Source: Gemmatimonadota bacterium
GTDB taxonomy: Bacteria; Latescibacterota; UBA2968; UBA8231
Assembly (NCBI GenBank): GCA_026706165.1
Contig: JAPOZF010000633.1
Coordinates: forward strand, 1-11,029
Direction: 5' to 3'
Length of the DNA: 11,029 nt
Shown here: positions 1 through 6,361 of the stretch, piece by piece
Layout: each line of letters starts with the position of its first letter
Numbering within the stretch: the stretch's first letter is position 1
Made by a program: the position numbers and the translations under genes
Notes under the pieces: model-generated
Seen by the model: the letters and a program-made list of their open reading frames with translations, nothing else
Databases searched by the model: none
Told to the model about the DNA's origin: nothing

Positions 1-1
1 C

Positions 2-685
2 GAGAATCTCGGGCCAGAGAGCGAAGCCGAGCTGAGCGACAACCAGCGCCGCCGGAACCTGGAAGCCCTCGAACACTTTTCCCGGATCGGACCATCGGGC
101 AAGGCCAGGCGCTTCGCGGTCCATTTTTTGAAGAGTCCCAGGCGCCTGTGCGGCAACGGCAAGGTGGAAAGCGTAATTCTCGAGCGCAACGAGCTCATCG
201 GCGAGGCGGGAAACCAGAAAGCGCGCGGCACCGGCGAGACCGAGGAACTCGCCTGTGGGGCCTTCTTCCGCAGCGTCGGTTACCGCGGAGTTCCGATCCC
301 GGGTGTGCCTTTCGACCCCGGGAACGGCACCATCCCCAACGCCGGAGGCCGCATTCGTGAGGGGGACAGGGCAATTGCCGGACTCTACGCCGTCGGCTGG
401 ATCAAGCGCGGGCCGACCGGCGTGATCGGCACCAACAAACCGGACAGTCAGGAAACAGTGCGAAATCTTCTGGCGGATGTCCCCGGTCTTCCCCTCTGCC
501 AAACAGCGGACGACGGCGCCGTGCTGCGACTGCTCCGGGAACGCGGGGTGCAGGTCGTAAGTTACGAGGACTGGAAGAAAATCGACGCCGCGGAAATAGC
601 CAGGGGGAAGCAGGTCCACAAGCCGCGCGAGAAATTCGTCGATCGCCGCGAGATGCTCGCCGCCATCAACGACTGTGTCCTATGA
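2..685 (+). CDS. Ferredoxin-NADP(+) reductase, adrenodoxin-reductase/FprA type (5'-truncated)
   Basis: This is the C-terminal 227 residues of an FAD enzyme that moves electrons between NADP(H) and ferredoxin; the start lies left of the window. The frame is open from base 2 and ends at TGA 683-685. The diagnostic feature is the conserved C-terminal block GWIKRGPTGVIGTNK (bases 395-439), followed by a D-x-x-E-T-V helix. Before it come FRSVGYRG and a GVPFD...GTIPN segment. Together these are the NADP/FAD-closing region of the adrenodoxin reductase/FprA family, not of the plant-type FNR. The FAD-binding Rossmann motif near the N-terminus is outside the window. The gene converges on argC and their stop codons overlap within 6 bp, leaving no room for an intrinsic terminator. 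Family assignment is firm. The physiological partner (ferredoxin or another iron-sulfur protein) is not visible here. Confidence 0.9.
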   Translation, partial: ENLGPESEAELSDNQRRRNLEALEHFSRIGPSGKARRFAVHFLKSPRRLCGNGKVESVILERNELIGEAGNQKARGTGETEELACGAFFRSVGYRGVPIPGVPFDPGNGTIPNAGGRIREGDRAIAGLYAVGWIKRGPTGVIGTNKPDSQETVRNLLADVPGLPLCQTADDGAVLRLLRERGVQVVSYEDWKKIDAAEIARGKQVHKPREKFVDRREMLAAINDCVL

Positions 686-1654
686 GGCCAGGCCTTTCGA
701 TTCTTCGAATCCCAGCATCAGGTTCATACACTGAACGGCATTCCCCGAAGCCCCCTTGCCGAGGTTGTCCTGGCGGCCGACCAGCACAACGCCGCGATCG
801 TCGCCGAACGCGAACAGCTCGACCCGGTTGGTGCGGTTGGCTTCCCCCAGATCGAGGAAGCGGCCGTCTCTCAACTGCGCCGATGCTTCGCCTGGGGAGA
901 TGACGCGCACGAACGGCTCGCCGCCGTACTGTTCCTTCCATACAGAGCAAATCGACTCCGCCGTTGCGGTTGACACGAGGTTGACGGCGGGAATCGGCGT
1001 GCAGACCAACATCCCCGAATAGGTATGGTCGACGGAAGGGACGAAAATGGGGGGATTCCGGGTGAGGCTGAATTTCTGCATTTCGGCAACATGCTTATGG
1101 GGGCTGTCGAGATTGTACAGTGCCAGCGGCAAGGGGGCGTCCCCCGCCGCCGTCCGTGAGGGAGGGGAACCCTGATAGGCTTCGATCATCTTCCGCCCGC
1201 CCCCCGAGTAGCCGGACACCGCGTTGACGGTCAACGGCACTCCGGCAGAGAGAATGCCCGCCTTGATGAGCGGCCGCACCGCGAGGATGAACCCCACCGG
1301 GTAGCAGCCGGGGTTGACGACGCGATCGGCGGTGCAAATCGCCTCCCGTTGAGCCGGCTCCAGCTCCGGCAAACCGTACACCCAGTCCTCGCGGGTTCGC
1401 CGGGATGTACTCGTGTCGATGATGCGCGTGTCTGCCCCGGACGCCAGTTCGACAGCCTCGTCGGCCGCGTCATCCGGCAGGCAGAGGATGGCGAGGTCCG
1501 CGGCGCGAAGGAAGCCGGCGCGGATTTCGGTCTGCTTGCGTTCGGACTCGGGAATCAAGCGCAGATCGATGTCGTCCCGCCCCCCCAGAAGCTCGCGAAT
1601 GCGCAGACCCGTGGAGCCTTCCTGTCCGTCGATGTAGATTGCCGGTTTCGCCAC
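680..1654 (-). CDS. argC: N-acetyl-gamma-glutamyl-phosphate reductase (short/type 2 ArgC)
   Basis: This cytosolic enzyme performs the third step of arginine biosynthesis: NADPH-dependent reduction of N-acetyl-glutamyl 5-phosphate to the semialdehyde. The 324-residue protein opens with an IDGQEGSTG nucleotide-binding loop (residues 8-16). The active-site cysteine is in NPGCYPVG (Cys117), and the conserved His region is SPHKHVAEM (186-191). The C-terminus has the family block RQDNLGKGASGNAVQCMN. The length (about 320 rather than 345) and the GxxGxTG loop fit the shorter ArgC type. The start is GTG (1652-1654), chosen because it places the nucleotide loop at the usual distance from the N-terminus; the SD upstream is weak. 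A TTGCCT/TATAAT promoter and ArgR-like palindromes lie just upstream. No other arg gene is in the window. Confidence 0.95.
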   Translation of the reverse strand: MAKPAIYIDGQEGSTGLRIRELLGGRDDIDLRLIPESERKQTEIRAGFLRAADLAILCLPDDAADEAVELASGADTRIIDTSTSRRTREDWVYGLPELEPAQREAICTADRVVNPGCYPVGFILAVRPLIKAGILSAGVPLTVNAVSGYSGGGRKMIEAYQGSPPSRTAAGDAPLPLALYNLDSPHKHVAEMQKFSLTRNPPIFVPSVDHTYSGMLVCTPIPAVNLVSTATAESICSVWKEQYGGEPFVRVISPGEASAQLRDGRFLDLGEANRTNRVELFAFGDDRGVVLVGRQDNLGKGASGNAVQCMNLMLGFEESKGLAS

Positions 1655-1672
1655 GCCCGATCAGAAACTGTG

Positions 1673-1710
1673 AAGTAATAATTATTTATTTCCGCGAATA
1701 ATTATAGGAT
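1673..1710. promoter_or_regulatory. Candidate tandem ArgR operator (two ARG-box-like palindromes)
   Basis: Two AT-rich palindromic cores, AATAATTATT (1677-1686) and GAATAATTATA (1696-1706), are centred 20 bp apart. They overlap the argC -10 and early transcribed region. The known Escherichia coli ARG box is an 18 bp palindrome of the form TGAAT-4 A/T-ATTCA, usually paired with 2-3 bp between boxes. The second core keeps the left half GAAT well. The first keeps the A/T centre but not the TG/CA ends. The same bases also form a perfect 9 bp inverted repeat (1678-1686 with 1697-1705). Position and geometry suit repression of argC by ArgR; the link to ArgR is inferred. Confidence 0.45.
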
Positions 1711-1729
1711 TTCATCAGCGCCAAGGCAA
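1701..1729 (-). promoter_or_regulatory. Sigma-70-like promoter for argC
   Basis: On the minus strand a -35 TTGCCT (1729-1724) is followed by a 17 bp spacer and a perfect -10 TATAAT (1706-1701). Transcription would start near 1694, giving a leader of about 40 nt before the argC GTG. The spacing and -10 match are close to ideal. Only an experiment could show activity. Confidence 0.65.
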
Positions 1730-1732
1730 CCT

Positions 1733-2704
1733 GTGCCGTCGTCCCCTTGCAGCTGCACCGGCCGCCTCAACCAGGGGTGGGTCTACCGCGACCGGATTGC
1801 CGGCCCGGAAGCCGGCCAGTCCGTGCTCGATTTCTACACCCGGCGCTACACCCACTCCAACCGCGCGGAATGGCGAGAACGAATCGAATCGGGGACTGTT
1901 CTGCTCGATGAAGGTTCGACCCGTTGCGACGCGAAACTGAGGGATGGTCAGGTGTTGTCCTACCACCGGCCGCCATGGCGCGAGCCCGCTTCCCCTCGCT
2001 CTTTCGCGCTGGTCTGGGAGGACGGGGACCTCGTTGCGGTCTCGAAGCCGGCCGGCCTGCAGGTGATGCCGGGCGGCGAATTTCTCGAAAACACCTTGCT
2101 ATGGTTGCTGCGGCCCCGGTTCGGCGGCGAAATCGCACCCGTTCACCGCCTCGGCCGCGGAACGTCCGGGCTGGTCCTGTTCGCCCGGACCGCCTTGTCG
2201 AAAAGGGGGTTGGCCCAGGAATTCCGCCGCGGCCGTCTTCAGAAAACGTACCGGGCCTTGGTACAGGGACACCCTTCGCTGGACGCGTTTACCGTGGACG
2301 CGGCCATCGGGCCCGTACCGTACGCGCCGCTCGGGGAGGTCTTCGCAGCCCGCCCGGAAGGCAAGGAGTCGCTGACACTGGTTCGCGTTGTGGAACGCCG
2401 CCACGAGCAGGGAGAACGGACGGCTCTCGTGGAGGTGAAGATTCCTACAGGCCGCCCGCACCAGATCAGAATTCACATGGCGACGGCTGGGTTTCCCCTG
2501 GTCGGGGAGCCATTCTTCGGTGCGGGGGGCTTGCCGAGAGCAACGTGGACCGGTCAGCGCCCACCCCTGCCTGGAGACTGCGGCTACCACCTGCATGCCA
2601 TGAAAATCGGCTTCCCCCACCCCCGCGACAGAAGCTGGAAAGCCCTCTACTCCGCCCCGCCCCGGATCCTCACTCCCGCTTCTTCCTCAATTCCAGCCGC
2701 TTGA
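1733..2704 (+). CDS. RluA-family pseudouridine synthase homologue with Gly at the catalytic Asp position
   Basis: The 323-residue protein has the RluA layout. A short S4-like RNA-binding segment is at about 25-75. The core starts at VWEDGDLVAVSKPAGLQVMPGG (about 98-119), continues with HRLGRGTSGLVLFAR (138-152) and KTYRALVQG, and ends with TGRPHQIRIHM and GEPFFGAGG. Family members isomerise uridine to pseudouridine in rRNA or tRNA. In active RluA enzymes the motif reads HRLDxxTSG and the Asp is the nucleophile; here that codon is GGC (2153-2155), giving Gly141. Everything around it is conserved, so this is not decay. The same HRLGRGTSG form exists, from memory, in some plant and bacterial homologues. 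The start is GTG 1733 with AAGG upstream, divergent from argC. The 3' end overlaps the glycosyltransferase gene by 35 bp. Fold is certain; activity is uncertain. Confidence 0.85.
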   Translation: MPSSPCSCTGRLNQGWVYRDRIAGPEAGQSVLDFYTRRYTHSNRAEWRERIESGTVLLDEGSTRCDAKLRDGQVLSYHRPPWREPASPRSFALVWEDGDLVAVSKPAGLQVMPGGEFLENTLLWLLRPRFGGEIAPVHRLGRGTSGLVLFARTALSKRGLAQEFRRGRLQKTYRALVQGHPSLDAFTVDAAIGPVPYAPLGEVFAARPEGKESLTLVRVVERRHEQGERTALVEVKIPTGRPHQIRIHMATAGFPLVGEPFFGAGGLPRATWTGQRPPLPGDCGYHLHAMKIGFPHPRDRSWKALYSAPPRILTPASSSIPAA

Positions 2705-3623
2705 TTCTGCTCAGGGCATCCTCGAGCATGGCCCTGTTGGTCGCGATGAGATCGGCTACCACCCCGGTCAGAAACATCTGAAACCCTGCCAGCAGCAGCA
2801 CCGCGGCGAGAATCAGGGACTGCACGTGCAGGGTGCCCTCGTCGGTAAACAGGAAGAAGTAGAGAAACCGCAACCCGAGAAGGAATCCGACCAGAAAGGT
2901 ACCGAACCCGAATGCGGCGAAGATCTTCAGGGCCTTGTAGCGGGTGTACGTGCGCAGGCTGATCAACGCCGACTTGACGACGAACTCCCCGACGTTGGAG
3001 AACAGCCGGGACTCCCGGGCCTTGGGGTTGGTCCGAATCGGGACGCTGACCACCGGCATTCGGGTCTGGCCCCACTCGACCACGTGTTCGGCGGTGTGGT
3101 CGAAATCGGTGAATGTCGTCAGCTGCAGTGCGGCGGCGCGGCTGTAGGCGCGGAATCCGCTGGCGACGTCCGGAACTCGAAGGCGCGCCAAGCGGCTGAT
3201 CACGTGGCTTCCGAACTTCTGCAGGCAGCGCTTCGTGAAACCGAAGTGGGCGATGCCGACGGTGCGCCTGTCGCCGATGACTACCTCGGCTTCTCCAGCG
3301 AGAATCGGCTGCACCAGTTCGCGGACGTCTCCGCCGTAGTACTGGTTGTCGCCGTCGGTGTTGATGATGATGTCGGCGCCCAGTTTCAGACAGCTGTCGA
3401 AGCCTGCCTTGAAGGCGTGACCCAACCCGCGGTTTTTCGGAAACTGCACGACGTGGTCGGCCCCGGACTCCCGCGCCACCTCGGCCGTGCGGTCGGTGGA
3501 ACCGTCGTCGATGACCAGAATCTCCACCTCGTCGATGCCGTCGATCTCCCGGGGTATGTCTGCGATGGTGGCCGGAAGGGTTTCCTCCTCGTTGAGACAG
3601 GGGATCTGAACGATCAATTTCAT
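2670..3623 (-). CDS. Membrane-anchored family 2 glycosyltransferase (dolichyl/undecaprenyl-phosphate sugar synthase-like)
   Basis: The 317-residue protein begins with a GT-A domain: IPCLNEEETLP (7-17), VIDDGSTDRT (37-46), and the metal-binding DGDNQY at 90-95. SGFRAYSR (155-162) is also typical of polyprenyl-phosphate mannosyl/glucosyl transferases. Two hydrophobic segments (about 232-257 and 268-292) anchor the C-terminus, followed by a basic, Arg/Lys-rich tail. It probably moves a sugar from a nucleotide donor to a lipid phosphate or envelope glycan at the inner membrane face; donor and acceptor cannot be read from sequence. ATG 3621-3623 places the catalytic domain normally, although no SD is visible. 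It has its own promoter (3701-3729) and converges with the RluA-like gene, overlapping by 35 bp. No glycan cluster surrounds it. Confidence 0.9.
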   Translation of the reverse strand: MKLIVQIPCLNEEETLPATIADIPREIDGIDEVEILVIDDGSTDRTAEVARESGADHVVQFPKNRGLGHAFKAGFDSCLKLGADIIINTDGDNQYYGGDVRELVQPILAGEAEVVIGDRRTVGIAHFGFTKRCLQKFGSHVISRLARLRVPDVASGFRAYSRAAALQLTTFTDFDHTAEHVVEWGQTRMPVVSVPIRTNPKARESRLFSNVGEFVVKSALISLRTYTRYKALKIFAAFGFGTFLVGFLLGLRFLYFFLFTDEGTLHVQSLILAAVLLLAGFQMFLTGVVADLIATNRAMLEDALSRIKRLELRKKRE

Positions 3624-3655
3624 GCGTCGAGCAGTGGGAGTTCGGCGAGGTGCCG

Positions 3656-3820
3656 ATGGATTTCGATGGGAAGGAGCAGCTCCGCCTCGAATGCCGCGTG
3701 ATTATATCCGAATTTTGGGAACCCGGCAAAAAAGACCTGCATTCTGCCTGTCGACAATTCCCGGATAAGGAGTCCGCCTACCCCGGCGACCCGGTCCTGT
3801 TCCTCTGTGGAATTTCGTAG
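3656..3820 (+). CDS. Possible 54-codon upstream ORF before murD
   Basis: This ORF runs from ATG 3656 to TAG 3818-3820, starting MDFDGKEQL and ending PGDPVLFLCGIS. GAGG (3647-3650) lies 5 nt before its ATG. It stops 5 bp before the murD ATG, which itself has no clear SD, so translational coupling is possible. Against it: third-position GC is about 65% by my count, lower than neighbouring genes; no homology is recognised; and it lies across the opposite-strand glycosyltransferase promoter. Treat it as a weak candidate. Confidence 0.2.
   Translation: MDFDGKEQLRLECRVIISEFWEPGKKDLHSACRQFPDKESAYPGDPVLFLCGIS
3701..3729 (-). promoter_or_regulatory. Strong sigma-70-like promoter for the glycosyltransferase gene
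   Basis: On the minus strand -35 TTGCCG (3729-3724), a 17 bp spacer and a perfect -10 TATAAT (3706-3701) predict a start near 3694, about 70 nt upstream of the glycosyltransferase ATG. It has the same architecture as the argC promoter in this window. Confidence 0.65.
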
Positions 3821-3825
3821 TCCTA

Positions 3826-5205
3826 ATGAACGACAAAGAGCTTGAAGAAAAGCGGATCGCGCTCCTGGGCATGGGGGTGGAGAATCGCAGCGTCGGCCGC
3901 TACCTGGCGGAACGCGGAATCGGATTCTCCGTCTGCGACGCAAGGACCGAAGAAGAGCTGCCCGACGCCTCGGAGTGGGTTCACCTCACCCGGAGCTGGC
4001 ACCTTGGCCCCGACTACCTGGACGGGCTGGACGAGTTCGACCTCCTCTTCCGCACTCCGGGAATCAGCCCCCTGAACCCGGCCCTGGTCCGGGCCCGGGA
4101 GGCGGGAGCTTCGCTCCACAGCCAGACTCGTCTGTTTCTCGAGCGCTGTCCGGCGGCGGTCGTCGGCATCACCGGCACCAAGGGGAAGGGGACCACCTGT
4201 TCCCTGCTTTTCGAGATGCTTCGCGACGGCCCCTACGGGCAGGTCTGGCTCGGGGGCAACATGGGAACACCCCCGGTGGATTTTCTCGACGATATCTCGG
4301 CGTCCGACCTCGTCATCCTCGAGCTCTCCAGCTTCCAGCTGCAGGATCTCGACCGCAGCCCAGCTGTTTCGGTCGTTTTGAACATTACGCCCGATCACCT
4401 CGACTACCACGCCGACCTCGACGAGTACGTGAAAGCCAAGAAATCAATCTGCAGGTACCAGTCCGCAGATGACACCCTCATCGTCGACGCCGACTGCGGC
4501 ACCGCGTCCCGCTTCGCCGGGGATTCACCGGCCCGTCCCATGGAGTTCAGCATGAGCGGGCCGGTCGAAGCAGGAGCTTTCCTCGAGGGAGGGCGGCTCT
4601 GGGCGCGCCCCTTCAACGCCGAAGCGGTCCCCCTCTGCCACGCCTCCGATCTCAAGCTCCGGGGACGGCACAATGTCGCCAACGCACTGGCAGCCGCGGC
4701 GGCCGCTGTCGCCGTCGGCGCCCCGGCCGGCAGGCTTGCACCGCGCCTGCGATCCTTCCCCGGTCTGGAACACCGCCTCGAGCACGTGGCCACCCGAAAC
4801 GGGGTCGCCTTCTGCAACGACTCCCTGGCCACCACTCCGGAGGCGGCCCTGGCGGCGGTCGCTTCCTTCGACGAACCGGTGCTGCTGATCGCCGGGGGAT
4901 CCTCCAAGGGAGCGGATTTCACCGCACTCGCCAGAGGCATCGCCGATCGCGGGGTCAAGGCTCTGATTCTGCTGGTGGGCGAGGAGGGACAACGGCTCGC
5001 AGATGCGGTGCGGGCCTGCGGTTATTCGGGAGAAATCGTGCCGGGCTGCCAAGGGGTGGCCGAAGCGGTGGCGGCGGCAATGCAGCGCGCGGCGCCAGGA
5101 GACGTCGTGCTGCTGTCCCCCGCCTGTGCCAGCTTCGGTATGTTCGCGAGCTACGCGGAGCGTGGGGCGAAGTTCAAGGAAGCGGTTGCGGAAATCCGGG
5201 AATGA
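3826..5205 (+). CDS. murD: MurD-like UDP-N-acetylmuramoyl-L-alanine--glutamate ligase, divergent motifs
   Basis: This ATP-dependent cytosolic Mur ligase (459 residues, normal length) adds glutamate to UDP-MurNAc-L-alanine in peptidoglycan precursor synthesis. The N-terminal Rossmann-like domain starts IALLGMGVENRSVGRYLAERG. The P-loop is ITGTKGKGTT (GTKGKGT 117-123), followed by LELSSFQL. TPDHLDYH contains His191, and Lys205 aligns with the carbamylated lysine. GRHNVANALAA and FPGLEHRLE follow, and the C-terminal domain has LLSPACASFGMF. Two departures stand out. The residue after GK is Gly122 instead of Ser/Thr, and the C-terminal NDSKATN motif reads NDSLATTPE (331-339), so its lysine is Leu334. 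These suggest a MurD side branch; the L-Glu-adding MurD2 that works with MurL is one alternative, but no murL is in the window. The gene stands alone, outside any division/cell-wall cluster. Confidence 0.88.
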   Translation: MNDKELEEKRIALLGMGVENRSVGRYLAERGIGFSVCDARTEEELPDASEWVHLTRSWHLGPDYLDGLDEFDLLFRTPGISPLNPALVRAREAGASLHSQTRLFLERCPAAVVGITGTKGKGTTCSLLFEMLRDGPYGQVWLGGNMGTPPVDFLDDISASDLVILELSSFQLQDLDRSPAVSVVLNITPDHLDYHADLDEYVKAKKSICRYQSADDTLIVDADCGTASRFAGDSPARPMEFSMSGPVEAGAFLEGGRLWARPFNAEAVPLCHASDLKLRGRHNVANALAAAAAAVAVGAPAGRLAPRLRSFPGLEHRLEHVATRNGVAFCNDSLATTPEAALAAVASFDEPVLLIAGGSSKGADFTALARGIADRGVKALILLVGEEGQRLADAVRACGYSGEIVPGCQGVAEAVAAAMQRAAPGDVVLLSPACASFGMFASYAERGAKFKEAVAEIRE

Positions 5206-5249
5206 GGGCACCGGCCTGGTGTCCAGTCCCCGGAGACAGGTTGCAAAAT

Positions 5250-5365
5250 TCGGCCGCCGAGGCACGCGGCCCGCAAGGCGCCTGAGCGAGTCGTACCGAG
5301 GGTGTACGGCGAGCGAAAGCAACGCCGCGAGCCGGGATGGATCGGCGGAAGAATGGAGATATTGA
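5250..5365. repeat. Structured convergent spacer, possible dispersed extragenic repeat
   Basis: The 178 bp between the murD and cysH stops holds no credible gene. It contains a perfect GGCCGC/GCGGCC inverted repeat (5252-5257 with 5266-5271). A second, CGTAC/GTACG (5292-5296 with 5304-5308), sits inside a GAGTCGTACC-type block, and a GCCG/CGGC pair lies near 5331-5346. There is no T-run, so none is a classical intrinsic terminator. The look is that of short palindromic repeats scattered between genes, but copy number cannot be judged from one window. Confidence 0.3.
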
Positions 5366-5383
5366 CCGGACAGGACACTAAGT

Positions 5384-6229
5384 TCAGATGTTGTACATCG
5401 GGACGTGCAGCCCGCACTCCTTCAGCTCTTCTTCGCCGATGGTCTCGTCGCCGTTGAACCAGCGCCAGCGGCCGGCGCGCTGATCCTCCCCCGGCAACGT
5501 CGGAGTCGCGCAGATGATGCATCCGATGCTGCGGTACCCCTCGGCGTACAGCGGGTGGACCGGGACCTGGTTCTCCTCCACGTATTCGCGGACGCGTTCC
5601 TCGGTCCAGTCGCCCATCGGGTTGAGCTTGAAGATGTGCCGCCGCGATCCGTACTCGGCAACCGTCGTCGCCTTCGGCGTGTTCTTTTCGCGCACCGCGG
5701 ACTGGTCGCGGCGCACTCCCGAAATCCAGCAATCGGCCGTCTTCAGCAGCTCGTCGTGCGGCCTCAGCTTGCGCACCTGGCAGCAGTACTCCTGCTTCGC
5801 CTTCGAATCGAAGAACAGGTACTCGCCGAAGCGGTCCACCATGCTGCGCACCTGCTCCGGTTCGGGCCGCTGCACCTCGATCTCGATGCCGTAGTGCTGC
5901 TCTAGCTCGCGCATGTAGGCGTAGGTCTCGGGGTGCAGCCGCAAGGTGTCGACGGTGGCGATACGGATCTCCAGACCGAGCTGCCGCAGCATGTGGATCA
6001 TCGCCACGCCGGAGTACTGAAAGCTCGTACTGAGCACCGCGCGGCCCGGTGCGAACGCCGAGCTCGCCCAGGTGAGAATGGACTCGGCGGACATCGCTTC
6101 GAAGTCGTTTTCCCGCAAAAGGCCGGCAAGCTTCTCGTTGTGCCGGGAGATGCTGTCCGGGCACTGCTGCTCTTCCGACTCCCCTGGGGACATTCCGGAC
6201 CGGTCTTTGGGAGGTGGCGAAAGCGTCAT
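5384..6229 (-). CDS. cysH: [4Fe-4S] adenylyl-sulfate/phosphoadenylyl-sulfate reductase
   Basis: This enzyme of assimilatory sulfate reduction reduces APS (or PAPS) to sulfite with thioredoxin or a similar donor. Numbered from ATG 6229 (281 residues), the PP-loop-like region is VLSTSFQYSG (65-74). The iron-sulfur ligands are EYCCQVRK (Cys149, Cys150) and GCIIC (Cys237, Cys240). The C-terminal nucleophile is in ECGLH (Cys272). SGVRRDQSAVR and GEDQRAGRWRW are family signatures. The paired CC...CxxC cluster marks the iron-sulfur class, which mostly uses APS, rather than the cluster-free E. coli PAPS reductase. Start choice is uncertain: ATG 6193 gives a 269-residue protein and suits the predicted promoter better, and the longest frame begins at a TTG at 6274. 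None has a good SD. No other sulfate-assimilation gene is nearby. Confidence 0.92.
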   Translation of the reverse strand: MTLSPPPKDRSGMSPGESEEQQCPDSISRHNEKLAGLLRENDFEAMSAESILTWASSAFAPGRAVLSTSFQYSGVAMIHMLRQLGLEIRIATVDTLRLHPETYAYMRELEQHYGIEIEVQRPEPEQVRSMVDRFGEYLFFDSKAKQEYCCQVRKLRPHDELLKTADCWISGVRRDQSAVREKNTPKATTVAEYGSRRHIFKLNPMGDWTEERVREYVEENQVPVHPLYAEGYRSIGCIICATPTLPGEDQRAGRWRWFNGDETIGEEELKECGLHVPMYNI

Positions 6230-6240
6230 GATCACAGCGG

Positions 6241-6269
6241 AATATAGAGGACGGCAACCGAACTGGAAA
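6241..6269 (-). promoter_or_regulatory. Candidate cysH promoter
   Basis: On the minus strand TTTCCA (6269-6264), 17 bp and TATATT (6246-6241) give a plausible sigma-70 promoter with a start near 6234. That would leave almost no leader for ATG 6229 and about 40 nt for ATG 6193, which favours the shorter protein. Confidence 0.4.
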
Positions 6270-6281
6270 CGCAAATTGCGT
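6269..6281. promoter_or_regulatory. 13 bp palindrome upstream of cysH, possible operator
   Basis: ACGCAA-A-TTGCGT is a perfect 6 bp inverted repeat around one base. It touches the predicted cysH -35 and lies about 28 bp from the divergent TTGACA. That position suits a regulator of either direction. The regulator is unknown. Confidence 0.3.
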
Positions 6282-6308
6282 ATCCGACACCGACCCGTAT
6301 TTTTCTAC

Positions 6309-6338
6309 TTGACATTGTAAAAATGCACCGGGTAAGTT
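6309..6338 (+). promoter_or_regulatory. Candidate promoter for the 6362 ORF
   Basis: A perfect -35 TTGACA (6309-6314) is followed by 18 bp and a weak -10 TAAGTT (6333-6338). The start would be near 6345, just before GGGAAGAG (6351-6358) and the GTG at 6362. The -35 is convincing; the -10 matches only 3 of 6. Confidence 0.4.
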
Positions 6339-6361
6339 TTAAATCGATCAGGGAAGAGTGA

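Noticed and set aside
2826..3701. 291-codon + frame antisense to the glycosyltransferase
   Set aside because: The opposite strand encodes an unmistakable family 2 glycosyltransferase; this frame has no recognisable domain.
3620..3742. 40-codon minus-strand ORF ending with an ATGA overlap on the glycosyltransferase start
   Set aside because: The TTGCCG/TATAAT promoter for the glycosyltransferase lies inside it, so the predicted transcript starts after its ATG.
3762..3773. GGATAAGGAG as an SD for an earlier murD start
   Set aside because: No ATG, GTG or TTG follows within SD distance in the murD frame, and the murD N-terminus is already complete from 3826.
4525..5322. 265-codon minus-strand frame antisense to murD
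   Set aside because: Shadow of the murD coding strand without start signals or family motifs.
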